The translations under genes and the position numbers were made by a program. DNA of 26,347 nucleotides from assembly GCA_002437415.1 (NCBI GenBank), contig DJPL01000050.1, positions 1 through 26,347 on the forward strand. Reading direction: 5' to 3'. The stretch comes from Ruminococcaceae bacterium UBA6413. GTDB lineage: Bacteria; Bacillota; Clostridia; Oscillospirales; Ruminococcaceae. This document shows positions 5,692-14,400 of the stretch, in pieces. The notes beneath the pieces were generated by a model. The model was given only the letters and a program-made list of their open reading frames with translations, did no database searches and was not told the DNA's origin. Numbering within the stretch: position 1 is the first letter of the stretch; every line of letters starts with the position of its first letter.

Positions 5692-7434
5692 GTGAAAGAG
5701 CTTTTAAGACAAATTAAACAATACAAAAAAGACTCTATCTTAGCTCCCGTATATTCGGCACTTGAAGTTGTTATGGAGGTTATAATCCCCTTCGTAATGG
5801 CGTTGCTGATCGATGAGGGCGTAGAGAAGGGCGATATGAACAAAATCATATTATACGGTGCCCTTATGATAGTTCTTGCCATGATAAGCCTGTTTGCAGG
5901 TATGATGGCAGGTAAATATGCCGCAAGTGCGTCAACAGGCTTTGCCTGCAACCTGCGTGAAGCAATGTACCGCAACATACAGCGCTTCTCATTCTCTAAT
6001 ATTGACAAGTTCAGCACAGCGGGACTTGTGACCCGTATGACGACCGACGTAACAAACGTACAGAACGCATATCAGATGATCATAAGAATTGCCGTAAGAG
6101 CACCTCTTATGCTGATAAGCAGTATGGTTATGTGCTTTGTAGTCAATGCCGATATGAGCTTTATCTTCCTCGGCGCTATCATTTTCCTTGCGATTATCCT
6201 CGCGATAATTATGCTCAGGGCAATGAAGATATTTGATGTAGCGTTCACAAAATACGATGACCTGAACGCAAGCGTACAGGAGAATATCTCCGGTATCAGA
6301 GTAGTTAAATCATACGTCCGTGAGGATTACGAGAACGAAAAATTCAAGAAAGCCTCGGGCAACCTTTATAAAATGTTCAAGAAGGCAGAAAGCACACTTG
6401 CTTTCAACAATCCCGTAATGATGCTTGTAATCTATGCTTGCATTATGGCAATCTGCTGGTTCGGCGCTCAGTTCATAGTAGGCGGAACATTACAGATAGG
6501 TGAGCTTACCTCATTGTTCAGCTATGTTATGGGTTCGCTTATGTCACTGATGATGCTCTCTATGATATTTGTTATGATCACCATGAGCACGGCAAGTATG
6601 CGTCGTATATCCGAGGTTCTTCGCGAAGAACCTGACCTTGCACAGCCTGCCGCTCCCGTAGAGATCATTGCTAACGGCAGTATCGATTTTGACAATGTTC
6701 ATTTCAGATATCACGAGACAAGCGAAGAAGAAGTCCTCACCGATATAAACCTGCATATTAAATCCGGCGAAACGATCGGTATAATCGGCGGCACGGGCTG
6801 TGGTAAGACCAGCCTTGTAAACCTTATCAGCCGTCTGTACGATGTCCAGCAGGGCAGTGTAAAGGTCGGCGGTGTCGATGTCAAGGACTACGATATGAAG
6901 TTCCTGCGTGATCAGGTAGCGGTAGTGCTTCAGAAGAACGTACTGTTCTCGGGCACGATCCTTGATAACCTCCGCTGGGGCAACGAAAACGCCACCGAGG
7001 AAGAGTGCATAGAGGCTTGCAAATGGGCTTGCGCAGATGAATTTATCGAACGTTTCCCCGACAAGTACAATACTATGATCGAGCGTGGCGGTACAAATGT
7101 ATCGGGCGGTCAGAAGCAGCGTATATGTATAGCAAGAGCGCTTCTCAAAAAGCCCGCAGTACTTATCCTTGATGACTCGACAAGTGCAGTAGATACTGCA
7201 ACAGACGCAAAGATAAGAACGGCATTTGCAAAGTGCATACCCGGTACTACTAAGATAATCATAGCACAGCGTGTATCAAGCGTTCAGGATGCCGACCGCA
7301 TAGTTGTCCTTGACGATGGCAGAATAAACGGTGTCGGCACTCACGATGAGCTTGTTGCAAATAACGAGATATACAGAGATATTTACGAATCTCAGACAAA
7401 GGACGGCGGCGACTTTGACCGCCCTCAGAATTAA
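5692..7434 (+). CDS. ABC exporter half-transporter, degenerate-site subunit
   Basis: A 580-aa protein with an N-terminal six-helix exporter domain (about residues 1-310) and a C-terminal ATPase domain. Walker A GGTGCGKTS is at 366-374, the signature VSGGQ at 470-474 and Walker B VLILD at 490-494. The residue after Walker B, normally the catalytic Glu, is Asp495, and the switch-loop His is replaced by Gln526. Asp and Gln at these places are the known mark of the degenerate site in heterodimeric exporters such as TM287/288, LmrCD and BmrCD. The GTG start directly follows the MarR stop, with AAAGGA about a dozen bases upstream. The partner subunit follows 18 bases later. The substrate is probably a drug, peptide or lipid and cannot be read from sequence. 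Confidence 0.93.
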   Translation: MKELLRQIKQYKKDSILAPVYSALEVVMEVIIPFVMALLIDEGVEKGDMNKIILYGALMIVLAMISLFAGMMAGKYAASASTGFACNLREAMYRNIQRFSFSNIDKFSTAGLVTRMTTDVTNVQNAYQMIIRIAVRAPLMLISSMVMCFVVNADMSFIFLGAIIFLAIILAIIMLRAMKIFDVAFTKYDDLNASVQENISGIRVVKSYVREDYENEKFKKASGNLYKMFKKAESTLAFNNPVMMLVIYACIMAICWFGAQFIVGGTLQIGELTSLFSYVMGSLMSLMMLSMIFVMITMSTASMRRISEVLREEPDLAQPAAPVEIIANGSIDFDNVHFRYHETSEEEVLTDINLHIKSGETIGIIGGTGCGKTSLVNLISRLYDVQQGSVKVGGVDVKDYDMKFLRDQVAVVLQKNVLFSGTILDNLRWGNENATEEECIEACKWACADEFIERFPDKYNTMIERGGTNVSGGQKQRICIARALLKKPAVLILDDSTSAVDTATDAKIRTAFAKCIPGTTKIIIAQRVSSVQDADRIVVLDDGRINGVGTHDELVANNEIYRDIYESQTKDGGDFDRPQN

Positions 7435-7452
7435 GGAAGGGAGCGTAACATA

Positions 7453-9360
7453 ATGGATAAGAGAAAAATGGGACCGCGTCCCGACATATCCGCAAAGGAT
7501 CAGGTGAAGCTGCTCGGCAGAATTATAAAGTATACCCTGAAGCATTATAAGTTTTCGTGTATCTGCGTAGTTGTCTGCATACTTGTACAGGCAGTTACCA
7601 CACTTATGGGTATGCTGTTTATTCAGTCGCTGATCGATGATTATATCAAGCCGATGCTTGAAACAGGCAGTACAGACTTCACGCCGCTTGCGTACGCAAT
7701 GCTCAGGCTTGCAATAGTTTATATTGTCGGACTTGCGGCATCATACGCATATAACAGAATAATGGTAAACGTTGGACAGGGTACGCTCAGAAACTTCCGT
7801 AACGACCTGTTCACCAATATGGAGAAGCTCCCGATCAAGTATTTCGATACACACCAACATGGTGATATAATGTCGGTTTACACAAACGATATCGATACCT
7901 TCAGACAGTTTATCTGTCAGAGTATCCCCCAGGTAATAAACTGTGGCACTACTGTTATCATTACCCTTGTTTCGATGATAGTAATGAGTATACCTATGAC
8001 AATACTTGCTGTGGGAATGGCAGTTGTAATGCTTGTTGTCACAAAGAAAATTGCCGCAAAGTCGGGCAAATATTTCGGCAAGCAGCAGCATGACCTCGGC
8101 GAGGTTGACGGCTATATTGAAGAAATGCTTGACGGTCAGAAGGTCGTAAAGGTGTTCTGCCACGAGCAGGAGGCCATTGACGATTTCGTAAAAATCAACG
8201 ATAACCTTAGGAACAGCGCGTATAAGGCTAATAAGTACGCAAACATTATGATGCCGATAAACGCAAACATAGGCAATATAAGCTATGTTTTATGTGCTAT
8301 TCTGGGTGCGGTTCTTGCGACAAACGGTTTCGGCGGTCTTACCCTCGGTATTATCGTTTCATTCTGTACATTGAACAGAAATTTCACAAACCCCATCTCA
8401 CAGCTCAGCCAGCAGATGACATTCATTATTATGGCTTCCGCCGGTGCACAGCGTTTGTTTGACCTTATGGATCAGAGACCTGAGCATGATGAGGGTTATG
8501 TTGAGCTTGTCAATGCAGAAATTGATGACAACGGCAATATCACCGAAGCGGACCACCGTACTGGTAACTGGGCATGGAAGCACCCCCATCAGGCAGACGG
8601 TACCGTGTCATATAAGAAGCAAGAGGGCGGTATCGTATTTGACGGTGTTGACTTCGGTTACACCGATGAAAAGATGGTACTGCACGACATAAAGCTTTAT
8701 GCAAAGCCCGGCCAGAAGATCGCATTTGTAGGCTCGACAGGTGCAGGCAAGACCACTATAACAAACCTTATCAACCGTTTCTATGACATTCAGGACGGTA
8801 AGATAAGATATGATGATATCAATATCAACAAGATAAAGAAGTCCGAACTGCGTAAGTCGCTCGGTGTTGTATTACAGGAAACCAACCTGTTCACAGGCAC
8901 TGTTATGGATAATATCCGCTACGGTAAGCTTGACGCTACAGATGAAGAGTGCATAGCCGCCGCAAAGCTTGCAAATGCCGACAGCTTTATAAGAAGACTG
9001 CCTGACGGCTATCAGACAATGCTGACAGGTGACGGCGCAAACTTAAGTCAGGGTCAGCGTCAGCTGTTATCCATAGCAAGAGCCGCAGTAGCAGACCCGC
9101 CCGTGCTTATTCTTGATGAGGCCACATCGTCAATAGATACCCGTACAGAAAAGCTCGTACAGGCAGGTATGGACGCTCTTATGCACGGAAGAACAACGTT
9201 TGTAATTGCTCACAGACTGTCAACAGTCCGCAACTCAGACTGCATTATGGTACTTGAGCAGGGCAGAATTATTGAGCGTGGTACTCACGATGAGCTTATC
9301 GCTCAGAAGGGCAAGTACTACAGCCTTTACACCGGCAACTTCGCCGAAGAAACCGCCTGA
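7453..9360 (+). CDS. ABC exporter half-transporter, catalytic subunit
   Basis: A 635-aa partner of the preceding gene. An N-terminal six-helix exporter domain is followed by an acidic insert (about residues 340-395, including Trp-Ala-Trp-Lys-His-Pro-His) common in clostridial members. The ATPase domain has Walker A GSTGAGKTT at 427-435, signature LSQGQ at 531-535, Walker B VLILD at 551-555 with catalytic Glu556, and switch His587. The site is canonical except for Gln in place of Gly in the signature, which is usual for this subunit in heterodimers. Together with the upstream subunit it should form one competent and one degenerate ATP site. The ribosome binding site is AAGGGAG. A strong terminator lies 166 bases after the stop. 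Confidence 0.93.
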   Translation: MDKRKMGPRPDISAKDQVKLLGRIIKYTLKHYKFSCICVVVCILVQAVTTLMGMLFIQSLIDDYIKPMLETGSTDFTPLAYAMLRLAIVYIVGLAASYAYNRIMVNVGQGTLRNFRNDLFTNMEKLPIKYFDTHQHGDIMSVYTNDIDTFRQFICQSIPQVINCGTTVIITLVSMIVMSIPMTILAVGMAVVMLVVTKKIAAKSGKYFGKQQHDLGEVDGYIEEMLDGQKVVKVFCHEQEAIDDFVKINDNLRNSAYKANKYANIMMPINANIGNISYVLCAILGAVLATNGFGGLTLGIIVSFCTLNRNFTNPISQLSQQMTFIIMASAGAQRLFDLMDQRPEHDEGYVELVNAEIDDNGNITEADHRTGNWAWKHPHQADGTVSYKKQEGGIVFDGVDFGYTDEKMVLHDIKLYAKPGQKIAFVGSTGAGKTTITNLINRFYDIQDGKIRYDDININKIKKSELRKSLGVVLQETNLFTGTVMDNIRYGKLDATDEECIAAAKLANADSFIRRLPDGYQTMLTGDGANLSQGQRQLLSIARAAVADPPVLILDEATSSIDTRTEKLVQAGMDALMHGRTTFVIAHRLSTVRNSDCIMVLEQGRIIERGTHDELIAQKGKYYSLYTGNFAEETA

Positions 9361-9526
9361 GGCGGCGTGCCGATGCGGCACAGCAAATTCGCCGTTCTTG
9401 AGGTTGGCGGTCTGCGTAACCTACGTTACCGGCGGTGTAGCAATGTTGTTACAGATTTGCTGTTACGGAAGTCAGCACTTTGCGTAACCTCATTCGAACG
9501 ACACGTAATATAAATCGAATACCCAG
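9361..9526. other. Gene-free stretch after the transporter with nested inverted repeats
   Basis: No credible gene. ACAGCAAAT (9380-9388) pairs with ATTTGCTGT (9455-9463), and GTAAC-CTAC-GTTAC (9416-9429) lies between them. The transporter stop codon sits in CCGCC-TGA-GGCGG. The stretch would form the 3' untranslated region before the terminator. No known RNA family is recognised. Confidence 0.35.
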
Positions 9527-9558
9527 AAATCCGCTGTTTTCATAACGGCGGATTTTTT
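9527..9558 (+). terminator. Intrinsic terminator of the MarR-ABC operon
   Basis: A 12-bp stem, AAATCCGCTGTT / AACGGCGGATTT with one G-T pair, closes a five-base loop and runs straight into six T. Confidence 0.88.
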
Positions 9559-9573
9559 ATATTGTTGTATTAT

Positions 9574-9697
9574 AAATCGGGTTTTCTTATATGTCATTGC
9601 ACAATCTGTAAACTATGTCCTTGCGCAAACTGTAAACTATGTCCTTGCGCAAGCTGTAAACTATGTTATCGCATTACAAATCCGGCTATCTTATATG
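9574..9697. repeat. 24-bp tandem repeat array with flanking direct repeats
   Basis: Three units of 24 bases lie at 9591-9614, 9615-9638 and 9639-9662, with a decayed fourth from 9663. Units two and three differ at one base. Each holds TTGC[AG]CAA, palindromic in copies two and three, and ends CTGTAAACT. A 20-base sequence ending TCTTATATG occurs at 9574-9593 and again at 9678-9697 with 17 of 20 identical bases, bracketing the array. No ORF crosses it convincingly. Confidence 0.75.
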
Positions 9698-9747
9698 ATA
9701 ATCGTTAATTTTACCCTTATCAAGCACGAATAACACAATAATCATTT

Positions 9748-9883
9748 CGTAGGGGAGGGGCTTGCCCCTCCCGTAAAAAGAAGAAAGTAATTAAAATCGC
9801 AGTATTCAACGTATTTCTCACTTAACAAACAGCACATATGAATTATAACGATATTTCGGGAGGGGCAAGCCCGCTCCCCTACG
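9748..9883. mobile_element. MITE-like element with GC-rich terminal inverted repeats
   Basis: The left end (9748-9773) and the right end (9857-9883) are inverted copies that differ by a single inserted base across 26-27 positions. Both start at the outside with CGTAGGGGAG. Each end can also fold by itself, GGGAGGGGC-TT-GCCCCTCCC on the left. The 83-base interior is AT-rich and non-coding. No clear target-site duplication is seen. It may be a dispersed repeat of this genome rather than an active element. Confidence 0.55.
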
Positions 9884-10022
9884 AACACGGAAAACATAAT
9901 TCATATTTTTTACTGATATGCTTTGCCGTAACATCAAGCAATTAAGATTGACATTTTATTTTTCGACTTCTTTCTATAAGAAACTCTTAGCTGTTAATGT
10001 TTGTTTTATTATAAAAAATAGG

Positions 10023-10051
10023 TTGAATTTATCCTAAAATTCTGCTATAAT
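10023..10051 (+). promoter_or_regulatory. Promoter of the antitoxin-like gene
   Basis: TTGAAT (10023-10028), a 17-base spacer and TATAAT (10046-10051). The predicted start near 10058 lies after the ATG at 10056, which supports the later start codon at 10074. Confidence 0.7.
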
Positions 10052-10073
10052 ATAAATGAAGGAGGAATTTATT

Positions 10074-10331
10074 ATGACTGTAAATACAAAAACATTGGTT
10101 TCCATTACCGAAGCAAATCAGAATTTTTCAAAAGTAGCTCGTCTTGTTGACGAAAACGGTTCTGTTGTAATACTCAAAAATAACGTTCCGCGTTATATTG
10201 TTATGGAATTTTCGGAAGTTGAGAAAATGCAGACAGCATCGAATGAAGATGTGATGAGTGCATCAAAGAAGTTGATTGAAAAAAATTTTGAGGCTTACAA
10301 GGAGCTTGCCAAAAAATTAAATTGCAAATAA
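10074..10331 (+). CDS. Phd/YefM-type antitoxin, apparently without a toxin
   Basis: An 85-aa protein starting MTVNTKTLVSITEANQNFSK. This matches the N-terminal Phd/YefM fold: the 'ISITEANQNFSKV' helix, 'ENGSVVILKNNVPRYIVM' strands, then a charged C-terminal tail that normally wraps a toxin. AAGGAGG lies between the ATG at 10056 and the ATG at 10074, and the promoter places the transcript start after 10056, so 10074 is chosen. A terminator follows the stop at once, and no RelE/YoeB/Doc-like ORF is seen on either side. It may be an orphan antitoxin, a DNA-binding regulator, or the remnant of a module whose toxin was lost. Confidence 0.85.
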   Translation: MTVNTKTLVSITEANQNFSKVARLVDENGSVVILKNNVPRYIVMEFSEVEKMQTASNEDVMSASKKLIEKNFEAYKELAKKLNCK

Positions 10332-10332
10332 T

Positions 10333-10363
10333 AAAAAGGAAGTACCATGATGCTTCCTTTTTT
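10333..10363 (+). terminator. Intrinsic terminator after the antitoxin-like gene
   Basis: The stem AAAAAGGAAG / CTTCCTTTTT with a ten-base loop ends in a T run. It lies two bases after the stop codon. Confidence 0.7.
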
Positions 10364-10387
10364 CTTTGCTTTCCTTCTTTCACCCCC

Positions 10388-10416
10388 TTGCCATTCACCC
10401 TCATTTATGCTATCAT
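10388..10416 (+). promoter_or_regulatory. Promoter of the GH26-GH2 operon
   Basis: TTGCCA (10388-10393), 17 bases, TATCAT (10411-10416). The inverted repeat TTTATG-N9-CATAAA (10404-10424) is centred on the -10 box and could be an operator. The ATG follows 33 bases after the -10. Confidence 0.6.
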
Positions 10417-10448
10417 TACATAAAGCTTTACCGAAAGGAGAACGCTTT

Positions 10449-11417
10449 ATGAGCGATAAATTATATACCCCCTCAAACCCGCGTGCACATCAGGGCGTGC
10501 GCAATGTGCTGAAATACCTGTCCGACATAACCTATGAAAAAATCATAACCGGACAGCATACTCAGACAATGGCACAGGAGGAGCTTCACCTTATAGAAGA
10601 GGTCACAGGAAAACAGCCTGCGCTTCTCGGCTTTGAGCTGCTTTCATATTCGCCGAATATCAACTATTCGGATACCGATGACGAATGTATGACCGAAGTC
10701 GCCGAAAATTACGGCACACTTAAAAGAGCGTGGGAGTGGGCAGAGAAGAAAGGGCTTATTACTATGTGCTGGCACTGGTTCTCTCCGCTTTACGGCAGGT
10801 CAAAATCGTTTTTCAGCGTAAATACCGACTTTGACGCAAGCAAGGCTGTGATTGACGGTACTCCCGAAAACAAGGCTCTGCTTTCCGATATGGATACAAT
10901 GGCAGGAATATTTCGTCCTTTCTGTGATAAGGGTGTTCCGATTTTATGGCGGCCGTTCCACGAGGGTGACGGCGATTGGTTCTGGTGGGGTGCAAAGGGT
11001 GCCGATACAGTAAAAAAGCTGTTCCGTCTTATGCACGACAGATACACAAATAAATTTCATCTTGATAATCTTATCTGGGTGTGGAACTCACAGGTTCCGG
11101 AGTGCTATCCCGGCGATGATGTTGTGGATATCATATCGAGAGATATGTATCCGCCCGAGCATGAGCACACCTCACAGAGCGATATGTACTATAACCTCTG
11201 CGAGATCACAAGTGCAAAGAAGATAACGATTATTGGTGAAACAGGCACGTTGCCAAGCCCCGAGGCTGTGGTTTCTGAAAAAGTAGGCTGGTCATCTTAT
11301 ATGACATGGTCAAAGCCGTTCTGCCTTACCGAAAAGTTCAACACGCACGAACAGCTTAAAAAGGTGTATAACAGTGAATATGCCGTAACAAAAGATACAC
11401 TTCCCGATTTGTATTGA
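10449..11417 (+). CDS. GH26 family glycoside hydrolase, mannanase-like, cytoplasmic
   Basis: A 322-aa protein of glycoside hydrolase family 26. The segment 'WRPFHEGDGDWFWWGAKG' carries the expected acid/base Glu172, and 'IIGETGTLP' carries the expected nucleophile Glu264. Family members retain beta-linkages and mostly cut beta-mannans. The start at 10449 follows AAAGGAG; an upstream in-frame ATG at 10347 would run through the previous terminator and the promoter and is rejected. There is no signal peptide and no binding module, so it should act on imported oligosaccharides in the cytoplasm. A GH2 gene follows after 16 bases in the same operon. Exact substrate is not proven; other family 26 activities are possible. 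Confidence 0.9.
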   Translation: MSDKLYTPSNPRAHQGVRNVLKYLSDITYEKIITGQHTQTMAQEELHLIEEVTGKQPALLGFELLSYSPNINYSDTDDECMTEVAENYGTLKRAWEWAEKKGLITMCWHWFSPLYGRSKSFFSVNTDFDASKAVIDGTPENKALLSDMDTMAGIFRPFCDKGVPILWRPFHEGDGDWFWWGAKGADTVKKLFRLMHDRYTNKFHLDNLIWVWNSQVPECYPGDDVVDIISRDMYPPEHEHTSQSDMYYNLCEITSAKKITIIGETGTLPSPEAVVSEKVGWSSYMTWSKPFCLTEKFNTHEQLKKVYNSEYAVTKDTLPDLY

Positions 11418-11433
11418 GATAAAAGGAGAGAAT

Positions 11434-14400
11434 ATGAAGACGCTTTTTAATAACGGCTGGAGCTTTGCGAAGACCAAAGCGGACGACAGCCTCGAAAATG
11501 ATTGGAATGCAGATTATAAGCCTGTTGACATTCCGCACGACTGGCTTATCTATAATGCAAAGGACCTTTACGAAACATCTTTCGGTCGTTATGTAAAGAC
11601 CTTTGATTTCGGCAAGGTAAGCGATAAGAGCATACGCCTTTACTTTGAGGGCGTTTATATGGATTGCACCGTTTATGTAAACGAAGAGGTCGCAGGTGAA
11701 AACAAGTACGGCTACAGCACCTTTGAGGTCGACCTGACCGATAAGCTCCGGGACGGCGAAAATGAGATAAAGGTGCTTGTAAGACACCGCAGTCCTAACA
11801 GCCGTTGGTATTCGGGCGCAGGCATTTTCCGTGACATTTATCTTATCGTTACGGAGAAGAGCTACCTTGCGACAGACGGCGTATACTTCCATACCGATAA
11901 AACCGCAGACGGATTTGACGTGAAACTGTCGGCTGAAGTTGTAAACCCTGACGGGTTGACAATAGGATTTACATTGTCAAAGGACGATGATATTCTTTAC
12001 AATGCCGAAATCCCCGCCAAAACGGTAACCGAAACCGCTTTTTCACTGACAGACATTTCAGATGATCATATATGGGATATTGACAGCCCGAATTTACTGA
12101 CATTATCGGTAGCGCTTAAAAAAGACGGTAAGGTGATCGACAGCAGTACACAAAAGGTCGGACTACGTGAAATAGAATATAAGCCCGACAGCGGCTTTTA
12201 TCTCAACGGCAGACATATCAAGCTGAACGGTGTCTGCCTGCATCACGATTTAGGTTGTCTTGGCGCGGCTTTCAACAAGTCGGCGGCAAAAAGACAGCTT
12301 CAGAGTATGCTTGATATGGGCGTAAACTCTGTCAGGACCTCGCACAACCCGCCCGCAAAGGCGTTTATGGAGCTTTGTGACGAGATGGGTATGCTCGTTG
12401 ACAGCGAAGCGTTTGATATGTGGGAGCGCCCTAAGACCGAGTTTGACTATGCAAGGTTCTTTGATGAATGGTATGAGAAAGACGTTGCCTCATGGATACG
12501 CCGCGACAGAAATCACCCGAGCGTAATTATGTGGAGCGTCGGAAACGAAATCTACGATACTCACGTTTCGCCGCGCGGCTGCGAAGTGGCAAAGATGTTA
12601 CATACAGCAGTCAGAAAGAGTGACCCGCTTTGTAATGCACCGACGACCATAGGCTCAAACTATATGCCGTGGGAGGGTGCACAGAACTGCGCAGAGCAGG
12701 TTGACCTTGTCGGTTATAACTACCTTGAAAGACTGTACGAGCCGCACCACAAGGAGCACCCCGACTGGAAGATATACGGCAGTGAAACGACAGCAGGAGT
12801 GAAGAGCAGAGGTGTGTATCATTTCCCGCTCGGCACGGCGTTCCTTACCCACCCCGATATGCAGTGTTCGTCGCTCGGCAACTGTCGTGCAGGTGCATCG
12901 GCAGACACGGCTCAGAAGATAATCGCCTTGAACCGTGATATAGATGTCTGCGCAGGAATGTACATCTGGACGGGTAGCGACTACATAGGCGAGCCGTCAC
13001 CCTATTCCACAAAGAATGCCTACTACGGCAGTATCGATACCGCAGGACTGCGTAAGGACAGCTTCTACCTCTATCAGTCTGCCTGGACAGATAAGCCAGT
13101 ACTTCATCTTATGCCGTACTGGGATTTCAACGAGGGTCAGCTTATAGATGTAGTAGCATACACGAATATAGGCGATGTCGAGCTGTTTGTAAACGGCAGG
13201 AGCTGTGGCGTAAAGCACCCCGAAGAATACACTGTAAACTGGCAGATCCCTTATGAAAAGGGCGAGATACGGGTTAAGGCAACCGCTGCTGACGGCACGG
13301 TTTACGAAGATGTAAAGCGTTCTTTCGGCGACAGCGCCAAGATAGTGCTTACGGCATACAGCGATACCGTTAAGGCTGACGGTGAGGATCTGGCTTTCGT
13401 AACAGTGTCAACAATTGATAAGGACGGAAACCCCGTAGAGAATGCAAGGGACAGGATCTTCCTGACGGTAGACGGCGGAAGACTTGTAGGCTTTGATAAC
13501 GGCGACAGCACCGACTATGATAATTACAAGTCGGCAAACCGCAGACTTTTCTCGGGTAAAGCGGTAGCGTATATTTCGGCTGATACTTCCGAGGGTGAAA
13601 TTACAGTTACGGCAACAGGTGAAAATTTAGAAAAATCTGTAATTATTATCAAGAAGATAAAGTTTGATATCAGAAACGGAATATCTACACTTGAAAATAT
13701 TACCGATAACGACGGATATATGATAGGCTCTGATGTTCCGATAAGAAAAATCGAGCTTAAGAGAAGCACCGGAATTGAGCTTACTCCCGATAATAACGAC
13801 TGTACCGTTGTTTATACCATTTTCCCGGCAAATGCAACCCACGGTACATTACAGTGGAGCATAGTAACCGCAAGCGGAATTGAAACGAATTTAGCGACCG
13901 TTACAGAAGGCGATAATCATTCTGCGGTAGTTCATGCAAACGGTGACGGAGCGTTCAGACTTCGTTGCAGTGCCGATAACGGCAGTGAGTTTCCGCAGGT
14001 CCTGTCCGAGTATGAATTCATAGCAAACGGCTTCGGACAGCCAATTTTCGACCCTTACACATTCGTTACCGCCTGCCTTTATTCCGACAGTATCTCCCTT
14101 ATGGACGAGGTACGTTGCGGCGGTGTCAGCATTACCGCCGACAACAACATAGTCGGCTTTAAAAAGACCGACTTCGGCAAGTACGGCACAGACGAATTCT
14201 TTGTCCGCATCATCAACTGGCACAAGGACTGTCCCTTCGGCTTCAGGCTGTGGGAGGGCTATCCGGGCGCGGAAAGCTCCGTACTTATCGGTGAGTTTAC
14301 CTATCAGGCTGTATTTGAGTGGCAGACCTACAAGGATAATCATTATAAGCTCTCAAGCCTCCTGACAGGCGAAAAGGACATCTATTTTGAGTTTGACAAG

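Noticed and set aside
9206..9487. 93-codon plus-strand frame across the end of the second ABC gene
   Set aside because: It overlaps the conserved ATPase coding sequence, has no start signal and no family match.
9574..9697. Possible CRISPR array
   Set aside because: The 24-base units are directly adjacent with no unique spacers, and no cas genes are nearby.
10347..10448. N-terminal extension of the GH26 protein that looks like a signal peptide
   Set aside because: It reads through the preceding terminator and the operon promoter. The ribosome binding site belongs to the ATG at 10449.
10332..10448. A toxin gene downstream of the antitoxin
   Set aside because: Only a terminator and a promoter fit in this gap; the next ORF is a clear GH26 enzyme.
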